Both the position numbers and the translations under genes were made by a program. The notes beneath the pieces are model-generated. The model saw only the letters and a list, made by a program, of their open reading frames with translations, had not been told where the DNA came from and searched no databases. From the NCBI GenBank assembly GCA_002298335.1, contig DBNK01000015.1, forward strand, positions 153,056-171,196: a DNA stretch of 18,141 bases, written 5' to 3'. The DNA comes from Thalassolituus sp. UBA674 (GTDB lineage: Bacteria > Pseudomonadota > Gammaproteobacteria > Pseudomonadales > Oceanobacteraceae). Positions 1 through 7,394 of the stretch are shown piece after piece. Position 1 is the stretch's first letter. Every line of letters begins with the position of its first letter.

Positions 1-1
1 C

Positions 2-841
2 CTCGCTCTGCGCTACGAGGATGTACAGACCAGCCGCACCCAATACGCGGATCCCGGCCGCACGACCGTCGACAGCACCCGCGCCAATGACAGTGCTGAA
101 CTCCTGCCCGGCGCTTCCTTTACCTATGACCTGTCCCAAAGCTGGCAGGTTCTGGGTGGCGTGCACCGGGGTTTCTCCCCTCTCGGAGGTGGTGCCAGGG
201 CAAACGAAGATCCGGAAACCAGCAAGAACTGGGAGGCCGGCCTCCGGTACTTTGGCAATGCGTTCTTCGCGGAAATGATCGGCTTCCACAGCGACTTCTC
301 CAACAAGGCCGAAAACTGTTCCGTGGGCTCGCCGTGCAGCAATGGCGCCACCTCTGGCAGTTTTGTAACCGGCGAGGCTGAAATTTCCGGTGTTGAGTTC
401 CAGCTCCAGACCGGCACCCGGGCAGGCGAGTTCTACCTTCCGGTCAGCCTTACCTACACCTTTACCCAGGCGGAAATCAGCAAGGACAATGCCGCTTCGG
501 GCCTGAAAAAAGGCGATCAGCTCAAGGACGTACCTGAAAACCAGATGAGCTTCCGGACAGGCATGGAACACCCGAGTGGCTGGGACAACTACCTTGTGGC
601 CACCTACGTCGATGAGATGTGTGCCAGCGCAGGATGCAACAACACCGCCACGAAACTGGACGAGACCGAGTCCCTGTTCCTGGTCGACTTCATCAGCCGT
701 TACGCGCTGACCGCCAGTGCCGATGTCTTCCTGAAAGTGGACAACCTGTTCGATGAACGGCAAATTGTTGCACGTTTGCCCGATGGCGCCATGGCTAACC
801 TGCCGCGCACCGCTTCACTGGGGATCAGCGTTAATTTCTGA
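2..841 (+). CDS. TonB-dependent siderophore receptor, C-terminal part (5' end outside window)
   Basis: The reading frame is open from base 2 to the TGA at 839-841 and gives 279 residues, so the N-terminal signal, plug domain and first barrel strands lie outside the window. The visible part alternates amphipathic strands and loops as in an outer-membrane beta barrel. It includes the family-type stretch GVHRGFSPLGGG, a disulfide-like loop with two cysteines (NCSVGSPC), a late strand FLKVDNLFDERQIV, and the terminal strand ending SLGISVNF. The C-terminal phenylalanine is the usual signal for outer-membrane insertion. Such receptors import ferric siderophores or ferric dicitrate using TonB energy. 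FecA-like is my best guess from general resemblance, but the ligand cannot be read from this half. It is the only gene on the plus strand and appears unrelated to the copper island. Confidence 0.9.
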   Translation, partial: LALRYEDVQTSRTQYADPGRTTVDSTRANDSAELLPGASFTYDLSQSWQVLGGVHRGFSPLGGGARANEDPETSKNWEAGLRYFGNAFFAEMIGFHSDFSNKAENCSVGSPCSNGATSGSFVTGEAEISGVEFQLQTGTRAGEFYLPVSLTYTFTQAEISKDNAASGLKKGDQLKDVPENQMSFRTGMEHPSGWDNYLVATYVDEMCASAGCNNTATKLDETESLFLVDFISRYALTASADVFLKVDNLFDERQIVARLPDGAMANLPRTASLGISVNF

Positions 842-898
842 TCAACAACCCAAGGCCAACTGATCGGCGGCGAGTTCGCCTTTGCATTCCCTCTCTGT

Positions 899-935
899 CA
901 TAGCCCCGGTTTCCAACCGGGGTTTTCTGGCTATG
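899..935 (+). terminator. Terminator hairpin after the TonB receptor
   Basis: CCCCGGTT (904-911), loop TCC, AACCGGGG (915-922), then TTTT (923-926): a perfect 8-bp stem with a T run, 62 bases after the receptor stop codon. An outer inverted repeat, CATAGCC (899-905) with GGCTATG (929-935), surrounds it. It is a good Rho-independent terminator for the receptor gene. Confidence 0.85.
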
Positions 936-1075
936 AGAGACCTAACAACCTAATCCCGACAGACTGCCAGACGACTCCACGTGCGCGTCGGTGCGCCCCT
1001 TTTTCAGGAATTGATTATTGCCAGATAGCTATGTACACAGAAACTTCAGATGAACTCTATTCAGGGCGGGGCAGA

Positions 1076-1426
1076 ATCGAGTAGGAGGGGGAGTCGCCTC
1101 CCCCGTCCTCTCACACCACCGGGCAAACGGATCCGTACCACGGCGGTTCCTGTCCCCCATTATCGGGCTGAGCTTCGTTCCGCTGAATTCGCTCGCCTGT
1201 GTGCTCTGAGCGCTTCGACAGTCTTTGGGCTTCCGGCCCGCCATACAGTTATCGAGAGCCCTCCGGGGAGGCTTCTGCTCGTACACATCAGAGAGTGGTC
1301 AACTATCCACTCGTGACAGGTTCAGCCCTTCAGCTCTTGGTTAGAGAGCCTAATATGGCCTCTGCTGACTCCTGTTCGCCCATCCCGACACCTCACGGTG
1401 CTTCAAGTGTGGTTATGTAGGGCCTA
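1076..1426 (-). mobile_element. Group II intron remnant, 3' end only (domain V/VI-like hairpins)
   Basis: On the minus strand the sequence ends like a bacterial group II intron. A domain V-like hairpin is closed by ACCGCC (about 1147-1142) pairing with GGTGGT. It is followed by a domain VI-like hairpin with arms GGGGGAG and CTCCCCC around a GCGA loop. The lower stem GAGGA pairs with TCC-TA-CTC and leaves a bulged TA, the expected place for the branch-point adenosine. The intron would end ...CTACTCGAT at base 1076, matching the AY 3'-end rule. Everything 5' of about 1420, including the reverse transcriptase, is missing, and an IS fragment begins there. The short ORFs in this stretch look non-genuine. 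The call rests on structure and remembered resemblance, not on a covariance search. Confidence 0.6.
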
Positions 1427-1759
1427 TCAACCAGTTAATCCGTTGTGAGTTTTGCTTGTCGCCCACCTTTCAATTTCGCATAGCAACCAGATAATCCGGA
1501 TACCCTTTAAAATCTCTTTCTCCATGCGCAGGGTTTTGACTTCCTGACGAAGCCGTTTCAGCTCTTCCAGCTCGGTTTCTGAAGGCCTCAACTCACTGGC
1601 TGACTGCTCCTGTTTTTCTTTCCACCGATAGAGCAAGTTGGTGGCAATCCCCAAGGATTTAGCGGCTTCTGGAACGGAGTAACCTTGCTCAGTCACGAGA
1701 GCAACGGCTTCTTCTTTAAATTCTTGCGGGTACTGTTTGTAAATACGTTTCTGGCTCAT
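1427..1759 (-). pseudogene. IS3-family transposase OrfA, 3'-truncated
   Basis: OrfA provides the DNA-binding part of the OrfAB transposase. From the ATG at 1759, preceded by AGAGG at 8-nt spacing, the protein begins MSQKRIYKQYPQEFKEEAV. It has a helix-turn-helix (YSVPEAAKSLGIATNLLYRW, about residues 27-46) and then a leucine-zipper-like coiled coil (ELEELKRLRQEVKTLRMEKEI). The normal family ending after EILK is replaced by an unrelated tail (GIRIIWLLCEIER and on) that comes from the element's other end and flanking DNA. No orfB is present. The gene is therefore a fusion remnant of a deletion inside the IS. A GTG at 1768 is an alternative start. Confidence 0.85.
1428..1498 (+). repeat. Near-identical 15-bp direct repeats CAACCAG(T/A)TAATCCG
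   Basis: CAACCAGTTAATCCG (1428-1442) and CAACCAGATAATCCG (1484-1498) differ at one base and are 56 bp apart. A third, shorter copy, CAACCAGA, lies at 1815-1822. The second copy overlaps the IS end and the third abuts the other end, so the set probably records IS insertion or rearrangement. Confidence 0.6.
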
Positions 1760-1814
1760 GGTTGGCACCTCTGCTGGTGAAGAGTTTATCTCTTCTTGAG
1801 GTGTCCGGGGTATT
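1491..1814 (-). mobile_element. Internally deleted IS3-family element (about 324 bp)
   Basis: One end (minus strand, reading inward from 1814) is AATACCCCGGACACC. The other (plus strand, reading inward from 1491) is ATAATCCGGATACCC. They are imperfect inverted repeats sharing CCGGAyACC. Between them lies the 5' part of an orfA transposase gene that runs straight into the other end near base 1504, so the rest of orfA and all of orfB are gone. CAACCAG sits directly outside both ends (1484-1490 and 1815-1821). This could be a target duplication, although 7 bp is long for IS3. The element cannot transpose on its own. Confidence 0.65.
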
Positions 1815-2069
1815 CAACCAGAACAATTCTTTATCGCATCCGCAATGTCGCCATCATTATTGCAATCAGTACCGAAATATTCGGCTACTTTTTCCCTGAG
1901 TTTTTCACTTTAGAATTCAGAAACCATATTCTCAATAAAGTGAAAATCCACGCGATATAGGCCTATTGCAGACTCACCCTTAAAAGCCTATGTACCAAGG
2001 GCCAGCTGGTTTCATCTCCAACCATTTGACAGCATCACACCCATAGTACGACAGACAAATAGAACGGAT
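1814..2069 (-). pseudogene. Degraded ORF of unknown function
   Basis: No intact gene lies here, but the minus strand carries protein-like sequence in pieces. One piece reads LSYYGCDAVKWLEMKPAG then PWYIGF and stops. A shift by one base continues KGESAIGLYRVDFHFIENM, then VSEF, an internal stop, SEKLREKVAEYFGTDCNND, GDIADAIKNCSG and a TGA at 1814-1816. One frameshift and one nonsense codon would have to be repaired to give a protein of about 85 residues, and its start is not visible. I do not recognise the family. The stop codon falls within the CAACCAG repeat beside the IS remnant, so insertion may have contributed to its loss. It lies directly downstream of the broken YHS gene and could have belonged to the same operon. 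Confidence 0.35.
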
Positions 2070-2598
2070 TTAATTCCCGTGTCTTTTTTCTGCCTCTTCC
2101 TCAATGGCAGCCACCGTCCCCGACAGGATGCGCTAGGTTGTCGAGTTCACACTCTTCACTGTAATGGATAAAGCCTCGCTTGATCCGATCCGCCACGCGG
2201 GACTTAAGCTTTCCCACCGATTGCTCAATGACTGCTTCAATATCTTCCAAGGATACTTGCAAGAGATCATAAGTGACTTAGAGCAAGGACTCTTCAAATA
2301 CCAGGGATTCTATTCCCATCAGTGACAACAAGGATTGCTGCATTACGACTTTGAGCTCGTCATCAATAGGCTCAGCGAAACCAATGCGACATTTTTTAAG
2401 TGCTGTCTGCCCCTTTTGCTTTGGCGACATGCCATGTTTAGGATCACCAACAAACAAATGTGGATGCGCTTTAAATCGATCCAGACACTGAGAAGAACAA
2501 AAGTAGTGATCGATGCCTCGATAATTGAACAGCAGAGATCGATCTACTTTTGTCATCTTACATACGGGACAATGTACTGTGAATTCAAGTTTGCTCAT
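2070..2598 (-). pseudogene. YHS-domain / HMA-fold-like metal-binding protein, broken by a stop and a frameshift
   Basis: From the ATG at 2598 (AAGGG at 8-nt spacing; GTG 2607 is an alternative) the first 106 residues hold a YHS-type metal-binding domain: CPVC (C10, C13), aromatic FNYRGIDHYF, then CSSQC (C34, C38) and DRFKAHPHLF. The TAA at 2278-2280 ends this ORF after EESLL. The same frame continues at once with VTYDLLQVSLEDIEAVIEQS and KRGFIHYSEECELDNL. An extra base near 2125 shifts the frame to RILSGTVAAIEEEAEKRHGN and the TAA at 2070-2072. The combined pattern (GIESLVFEESLL, VTYDLLQVSLEDIEAVI) parallels the protein at 11733-12098 (GLDAVSFDEQSQVLNLAYD), suggesting a second, HMA-like domain without CxxC. 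YHS domains occur in copper and other metal proteins. The truncated 106-residue YHS part could still be made. Confidence 0.75.
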
Positions 2599-2613
2599 TG
2601 GCCTCACCCTTCT

Positions 2614-2700
2614 CTAATGCTCCGCCATCTTCTGATGCTTACTGATAAATAGGGGTTGCGCCAATCGATAACCGATGCTTATTTCATTAGGTTCACTCAT
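2614..2700 (-). CDS. Small ORF, 28 residues, function unknown
   Basis: ATG at 2700 is preceded by an excellent ribosome-binding site (GGAGG, then AAAAACGC, then ATG). The frame runs 28 codons (MSEPNEISIGYRLAQPLFIS and eight more, ending in AEH) to TAG at 2614-2616, and the YHS gene starts 15 bases later. It lies 50 bases after the permease stop, at the end of the operon. It could be a genuine small protein, a leader for the YHS gene, or the N-terminal remnant of a longer gene. No motif or membrane segment is visible. Confidence 0.4.
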   Translation of the reverse strand: MSEPNEISIGYRLAQPLFISKHQKMAEH

Positions 2701-2750
2701 GCGTTTTTCCTCCACTTAACAACCTGAAGTTTAAATTTGATCAGCAAGCA

Positions 2751-4100
2751 TCAATGCTGATGTTGGTGCTTACCGTCTTCGTCCAGTAGTCGTTGCCGTC
2801 TATTCGAATGCAAGAACCACCTCTCGCCCGCTGCGATCAGTAACATCGCGATAAGAGCAACGCCGATAACCCACGGGTCAGCGTTCAGTTTCACCCAAAC
2901 AAAACCGATCAGTGCCAGCAAATCGAAAACAATGGCCACAATGGGCACCCAGCGCTTGGCTTTTATTTCATCCGCCAAATAACGAATCACGCCCCAATGA
3001 ATGGCGATGTCCATGACCAGATAAAAGACAATACCCAGGGCGGCTATCCGCGACAGGTCAAAAAAGGCCGTAAGAAAAATACCGAGTACCACGGTATAGA
3101 CAAGTGTATGTTTTTGGATGCTTCCCGGCATACCGAAATGGCGATGAGGAACCAGTTTCATTTCGGTCAACATGGCCAGCATCCGGGACACCGCAAAAAT
3201 ACTGGCAAGAATGCCGCCCGCAGTTGCCGTCATGGCAATTGCGACTGTAAACCATACTCCGTATTCTCCAAGCGCTGGTCGCGCAGCCGCTGCCAGGGAA
3301 TAATCGCGAGTATCTATGATTTCACTCAGGGATAGGTTACTGGCCACTGAAAAGCCAACCAGGGTGTAGATGACTACACACGCAACAATAGAGATAACGA
3401 TAGCTCTTCCAACATTTCGCTTAGGATCGATTACCTCGGATCCACTGTTGGTAATGGTGGTAAAACCTTTAAAAGCCAGAATCCCGAGAGCGGTAGCACC
3501 AAGAAAATTTCCGGAGGTTTCAACGTTATCCGTGTGACCGAAATCTAGCGCCAGGCTATCGGCCACCCACACACCGATAATGCCGAACACCAAAATGCCG
3601 CCAATCTTTAACACCCCGATAAACCCAGCTACCTTTTGAATAAAGCGGTTACTCAACAAATTGACGATAAACGCAAAAATAATCAGCCCCACACCCAGCA
3701 TCGCCACCGTTCGCCCGGATTCATCACCACCGAATAATTGCATGGTATAGGAGCCAAAAGTCCGCGCCAGGAAGCTCTGTGCAATCACCATGGAGAAGTA
3801 CATCAACAGTGCATTGAATGCCGTCGGTAAGCTGTCGCCATAAGCCTTGTGTAAATACATCCCTATCCCTCCGGCGGAAGGGTAGGCATTGGAAATTTTG
3901 ACGTAAGAGTAGGCACTGAAAGAAACGACCACCGCTGCTGCCAGAAATGCCAGCGGGAACAGTACGCCCACCATTTCCGCCATTTGCCCGGTCAGGGCAA
4001 AAATACCCGCGCCTATCATGACTCCGGTCCCCAGCATCACGGTACCGGAGAGCGTTAGGCTACCCTTATCATAGTGAGTCGTGCGACCATCTTTATCCAT
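2751..4100 (-). CDS. APC-superfamily permease (amino acid or polyamine transporter type) with His-rich tail
   Basis: This inner-membrane secondary transporter has about 12 hydrophobic segments over 449 residues. The first helix carries the APC signature GTGVMIGAGIFALTGQ, whose unwound glycine region binds substrate in this family. A conserved loop, FKGFTTITNSGSEVIDPKRN, follows in mid-protein. The protein ends HQHQH, which is unusual for the family and could bind metal. I chose the ATG at 4100: it overlaps the phosphoketolase stop as TGATG and has AGGAG 7 nt upstream. The TTG just before it lacks that spacing. The overlap implies translational coupling. The substrate cannot be told from sequence; from the neighbours it might carry an amino acid, nucleobase or organic acid linked to phosphoketolase metabolism, which is inference only. 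Confidence 0.88.
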   Translation of the reverse strand: MDKDGRTTHYDKGSLTLSGTVMLGTGVMIGAGIFALTGQMAEMVGVLFPLAFLAAAVVVSFSAYSYVKISNAYPSAGGIGMYLHKAYGDSLPTAFNALLMYFSMVIAQSFLARTFGSYTMQLFGGDESGRTVAMLGVGLIIFAFIVNLLSNRFIQKVAGFIGVLKIGGILVFGIIGVWVADSLALDFGHTDNVETSGNFLGATALGILAFKGFTTITNSGSEVIDPKRNVGRAIVISIVACVVIYTLVGFSVASNLSLSEIIDTRDYSLAAAARPALGEYGVWFTVAIAMTATAGGILASIFAVSRMLAMLTEMKLVPHRHFGMPGSIQKHTLVYTVVLGIFLTAFFDLSRIAALGIVFYLVMDIAIHWGVIRYLADEIKAKRWVPIVAIVFDLLALIGFVWVKLNADPWVIGVALIAMLLIAAGERWFLHSNRRQRLLDEDGKHQHQH

Positions 4101-6466
4101 CAATCTTCTCCTAAACTCATCTTTTTCAAAGTCGCTGCTACAATGAACCGGGCGCTACATTGATTTGCCTCCAGCAAGCCCAGCGTATCTAATGTTCCAC
4201 CGCGGTTTCGATAACCAAATGCCAAACAACGGTCATTGCCCAAATCCAGCGGCCTACAAGTGCCCAGCAATATTTCAGGTCGCATATGGGATACAAAAAT
4301 CCGCAAACGAATCTCATCGTCAAACAACTTGGTCTGCTGCGATGACGAACAGACAAATGGCTGTTCGTGCCTGTCGCGCGGAATACGAAAACGGCCAGGC
4401 TCAAGCAAATAAGTAATACGGCAGCCAATGCCTTTTTCTCTGAGACGCTGACCAACCTCACGACAAACCTGGAGTTGATAAGCACCCACCGCAACTAATT
4501 GAACATCAACTTTATCATCTTCTTCCAATGTCAACGCTCCATTTTCAACTAACTGCTGAGCTTGTTCGTAACTGAATGAAACCACAATTTCCTGTTTAGG
4601 TATGGTCATGGCCCAAACCTGGCCCTGGCTCTGGTAACAGGCATCGAGACAAGCAACCGCCGTACTGGCATCAGCGGGATATACGACGCGTGCCATATCA
4701 CTCATTTCACCCAACAACACTTCTCCAAAAGCGGAATCCTGATGGGATTGCTCATTTTTGCCGTTCTCCCACAAATGCGAAGTAGCGATAACCGGCAACG
4801 ATAACCAGCGCGGATGTCGATTCAGTTCTTTTTGGTGCCGCGCAAAAATGATTTCCTGCCGCAAGGCACCAATCATTTTCATGGCAAAGGCTTCATAGCT
4901 GACCACCAGGTTCATACCACCTTTATTCGCCAGTGCCGCACTCACTACGGCTTCCTCATTCAGAGCGGTAATGACAGCCCCTTGTATCGACTCGGCCACA
5001 CCGTCTTCCGGGTTTAACACCCGGTGTTTGAGAAGGTCCAGCGTTTGGCCCATGCGGTTACTGCGTAGCTCATCAGGGTTGCCGATACGTACGCGCACGC
5101 CCGGATTGGCGAGATGCCACTCACACAAGCGCTTATCTACGGCTGCCATGGGTGACAATGCTTGCCCCTTTTCGCACTGTGGTGAAGCAGTAGGTAGTTT
5201 TAAAACGACATCACGCTGACCGAGCGCATGGTATTTTTCCGGTACCCGGTTATCTGCCTTATGTTGTGTTATTTTTTCGATTGCACTGGTCAGCTCAGTA
5301 CGCGGCAGAAAGAGCCTGGCAGCGTGTTCATTGAATAGCTGCCGAGCCGCGGCATCGCTACGAGGGTTGCCGGGCAAAGACGTGCCGTGGGCTGCATTGG
5401 TGCCAGCACCGTAAAAACCGTAGCCTTTTTCCGTTTCGGCAATCAGGTACGGCAGTTTCACCGGATAACACATTTTTCCTGCACGAATATGTGCACTGCA
5501 GGCTTGCAAGCGTGCTTCAGATTCAAATATTCCCCAGATAAACGCAGCTGGATCGCGCCCGTCGATGGCGATCGGATGAAATTCATTCTGCTCCAGATGT
5601 TCGTAAAACCAGGGCAGACCTCCCTGCTGGTACATGGTGGAACGCTGATCGATACGCCGGCCATTGGCGATCATCACCGGTGTTACCAGACCACAATCCT
5701 CGGCGCGCCACCAACGGCTGGCCCAATCACTGCCGCGCTGTTCTTCAAAGGCGCCATCGCTCAAAAATGCCACCAATCGTTCGCCGGGCAGTGGCATATG
5801 CACGTATTGTAGCTCCGCAAAACCCAAATACCCGCCTTCAATCAAACCGCCCGCCGTGTGTGGATTGACATGGCTGCCTACTGGCACTGCGGGGCGACCA
5901 TCATCCGTAATCGCGTAGCTGTAAAAATCCTGCGCCAATTGCGATAGACCTTCATCACTTAGGGGGTAGCGCTCCGCCTGTTCCGGATAGAGGTTTTGCA
6001 GTAACACATTGACCGCGTCGATGGCCGCCACACAGTGGCCCTGACCCATCAACCAGCTTCGTGTGATTCCCGCCAGGTGGTTAGCCACCATGTAAGCGAC
6101 ATAGGCAGGCACCATATTCAGGGAGCCACCGGTATGCCCCTGTGGATTGGCTTTAAAATCTTCAGCGTCGAGTGCGCTACCGGAAAAATCCACTTTGGTG
6201 CTATAAGTCATATGCACCACCAACCACATGGCCGCACTGGTCAGCCGGTCGGTAGCCGACAAAATCTCCAGAACCTCATCAATCTGTTTGAAGCGCCCCT
6301 CACACACCAGTTGCTGGCACAGATCAAATATGCGTACCTGTGTTTCATCGCTGTGCTGTATCACCCCGTGACCGTTTGCCCAATGAGCAAACGCTGGGTA
6401 AGTCTCGCGATACATCCTGGCTCGTTGTTCAATACGGTGATCGTTTTGTTGGTCTATCACATACAT
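4100..6466 (-). CDS. xfp: Phosphoketolase (xylulose-5-P / fructose-6-P), divergent form
   Basis: Phosphoketolase is a thiamine-diphosphate enzyme that splits xylulose 5-phosphate (or fructose 6-phosphate) with phosphate, giving acetyl phosphate plus glyceraldehyde 3-phosphate (or erythrose 4-phosphate). The 788-residue length is normal. Landmarks include GHTGGSLNMVPAY (110-122), GQGHCVAAIDAVN (141-153), HVNPHTAGGLIEGGYLGFAE (199-218), the cofactor-motif region SDGAFEEQRG (236-245) leading to MIANGRRIDQ, and late SHLWENG and SHQDSAF. Better-known members read EGGELGY and GDGEAETG at the second and fourth of these, so this is a divergent subfamily. The start has GAGG 7 nt upstream, 9 bases after the acetate kinase stop, and the stop overlaps the permease start. 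It is the central enzyme of the metabolic block. Its dual substrate range is not established by sequence. Confidence 0.92.
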   Translation of the reverse strand: MYVIDQQNDHRIEQRARMYRETYPAFAHWANGHGVIQHSDETQVRIFDLCQQLVCEGRFKQIDEVLEILSATDRLTSAAMWLVVHMTYSTKVDFSGSALDAEDFKANPQGHTGGSLNMVPAYVAYMVANHLAGITRSWLMGQGHCVAAIDAVNVLLQNLYPEQAERYPLSDEGLSQLAQDFYSYAITDDGRPAVPVGSHVNPHTAGGLIEGGYLGFAELQYVHMPLPGERLVAFLSDGAFEEQRGSDWASRWWRAEDCGLVTPVMIANGRRIDQRSTMYQQGGLPWFYEHLEQNEFHPIAIDGRDPAAFIWGIFESEARLQACSAHIRAGKMCYPVKLPYLIAETEKGYGFYGAGTNAAHGTSLPGNPRSDAAARQLFNEHAARLFLPRTELTSAIEKITQHKADNRVPEKYHALGQRDVVLKLPTASPQCEKGQALSPMAAVDKRLCEWHLANPGVRVRIGNPDELRSNRMGQTLDLLKHRVLNPEDGVAESIQGAVITALNEEAVVSAALANKGGMNLVVSYEAFAMKMIGALRQEIIFARHQKELNRHPRWLSLPVIATSHLWENGKNEQSHQDSAFGEVLLGEMSDMARVVYPADASTAVACLDACYQSQGQVWAMTIPKQEIVVSFSYEQAQQLVENGALTLEEDDKVDVQLVAVGAYQLQVCREVGQRLREKGIGCRITYLLEPGRFRIPRDRHEQPFVCSSSQQTKLFDDEIRLRIFVSHMRPEILLGTCRPLDLGNDRCLAFGYRNRGGTLDTLGLLEANQCSARFIVAATLKKMSLGED

Positions 6467-6475
6467 GGCTATGCC

Positions 6476-7096
6476 TCAGTCAGCGACTGGCTGATTGCTA
6501 AATTCGTTGGGAAAATGCTGCTGGACTGCGAGTAGCATCATCGCCGCCTCATCCGAGGCAACTACCCAGCACTGCACTTTTGATGTCATTGAGGAAAGCT
6601 CTATCGGCAGGTTGCTGTTGGCCGATTCAGCGTGCAATTCAACGCCCAAATGGGATAACCCCAACAAGAGCTCTTGGCAAAGAGCCGGATTATGTTCGGC
6701 AACACCGCCGCTGAGCACAATACCGTCCAGGCCACCTAAAATCGCAAAGTAAGCCCCCAATGTTTTCTGGAAGCGGTATCGAAACAGCTCAAATGCCAGA
6801 TGGCACTGTGGGTGGTCACTGGTAAATAGTTCAGCCATATTATCAACACCACCAGACAACCCCCGCCAACCGGATTCCTGATTAAGCAGTTTATCCGTAT
6901 CTTCAGGCGACCATCCTTCCTGCTTTTGTAACCAGGCCAGCAAACCTGGATCAACATCACCGCTGCGCGTACGCATTAACAGCCCCTCATTGGGCGTAAA
7001 TCCCATGGAAGTATCCATTAGAAAATGTCGCCCACTTAATGCTGGAACTGTCAGGGTTGAGGACTGAAAAAAAACAGGCATAACAGACGCTTGCAC
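6476..7096 (-). pseudogene. ackA: Acetate kinase, N-terminal half missing
   Basis: Acetate kinase makes ATP and acetate from acetyl phosphate and ADP, the natural partner of phosphoketolase. Only the C-terminal half is here: 206 codons against about 400. Recognisable parts are DTSMGFTPNEGLLMRTRSGD (about residues 28-47, holding the catalytic arginine region), DGIVLSGGVAEHNP and the late ASDEAAMML, where the family has a glutamate near the end. Homology begins around 7066. The N-terminal sheet, with the substrate-binding asparagine, arginine and the active-site histidine, is absent, so activity is not expected. The DUF5676 stop at 7103-7105 lies directly upstream, so a deletion of roughly 550 bases probably removed the missing part. 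An A8/T8 run at 7067-7074 marks the junction area. There is no convincing ribosome site at GTG 7096 or ATG 7081. Confidence 0.88.
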
Positions 7097-7102
7097 CCTG
7101 GT

Positions 7103-7360
7103 TCAGGCCAGCAAGCGGTTGTAAATAGTGGCAAGCAACCACCCGGAAAAACCAGCCACCACAGCCCAGGCCACCAACCCCCAAAGTGCGCCGACCAGGG
7201 TTAGGTGCCACCCCATATCCTGCAACTGCATATGCACCATGTCGCCGGACATGGACATCATCATTGCGGGCATCGCCGCGACGAAGACACTGCAAATGAC
7301 CCAAAGCACAATGGCACTGATTGAGCAGGCCAGACCAAATTTAAAGGCATGCAGTTTCAT
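7103..7360 (-). CDS. DUF5676-like small membrane protein
   Basis: This 85-residue protein has two hydrophobic segments (about 9-29 and 52-78) and a methionine-rich linker between them (AAMPAMMMSMSGDMVHMQLQ). The end (WGLVAWAVVAGFSGWLLATI, then YNRLLA) resembles the DUF5676 family, whose role is unknown to me. I chose the ATG at 7360 because AAGGAG lies 7 nt upstream; the longer frame to 7408 has no such site and overlaps the previous gene. The methionines in the linker would suit soft-metal contact, but that is inference. It follows the helical-bundle gene with a short gap and precedes the broken acetate kinase. Confidence 0.7.
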   Translation of the reverse strand: MKLHAFKFGLACSISAIVLWVICSVFVAAMPAMMMSMSGDMVHMQLQDMGWHLTLVGALWGLVAWAVVAGFSGWLLATIYNRLLA

Positions 7361-7394
7361 ACCGGTGCTCCTTCTATCATGTGTATTTACCTGT

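Noticed and set aside
978..1000. GC-rich stretch followed by T5 (GCGC-GTCGGT-GCGC-CCCTTTTT) as a second terminator
   Set aside because: The stem is only about 4 bp and partly direct rather than inverted; the hairpin at 904-926 already explains termination.
1029..1286. Overlapping 85-codon frames on both strands in the intron remnant
   Set aside because: They run through intron domain V/VI hairpins and are low-complexity, Arg/Pro-rich translations of structured RNA, with no ribosome site.
1840..1860. EF-hand-like loop D-C-N-N-D-G-D-I in the degraded ORF
   Set aside because: The required acidic residue at loop position 12 is missing and the ORF is a pseudogene, so no calcium-binding claim is made.
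6987..7304. Minus-strand 105-codon frame containing NQGASVC, resembling the acetate kinase GNGAS motif
   Set aside because: The match is a short coincidence in a frame that runs through the DUF5676 gene; the true homology starts in another frame near 7066.
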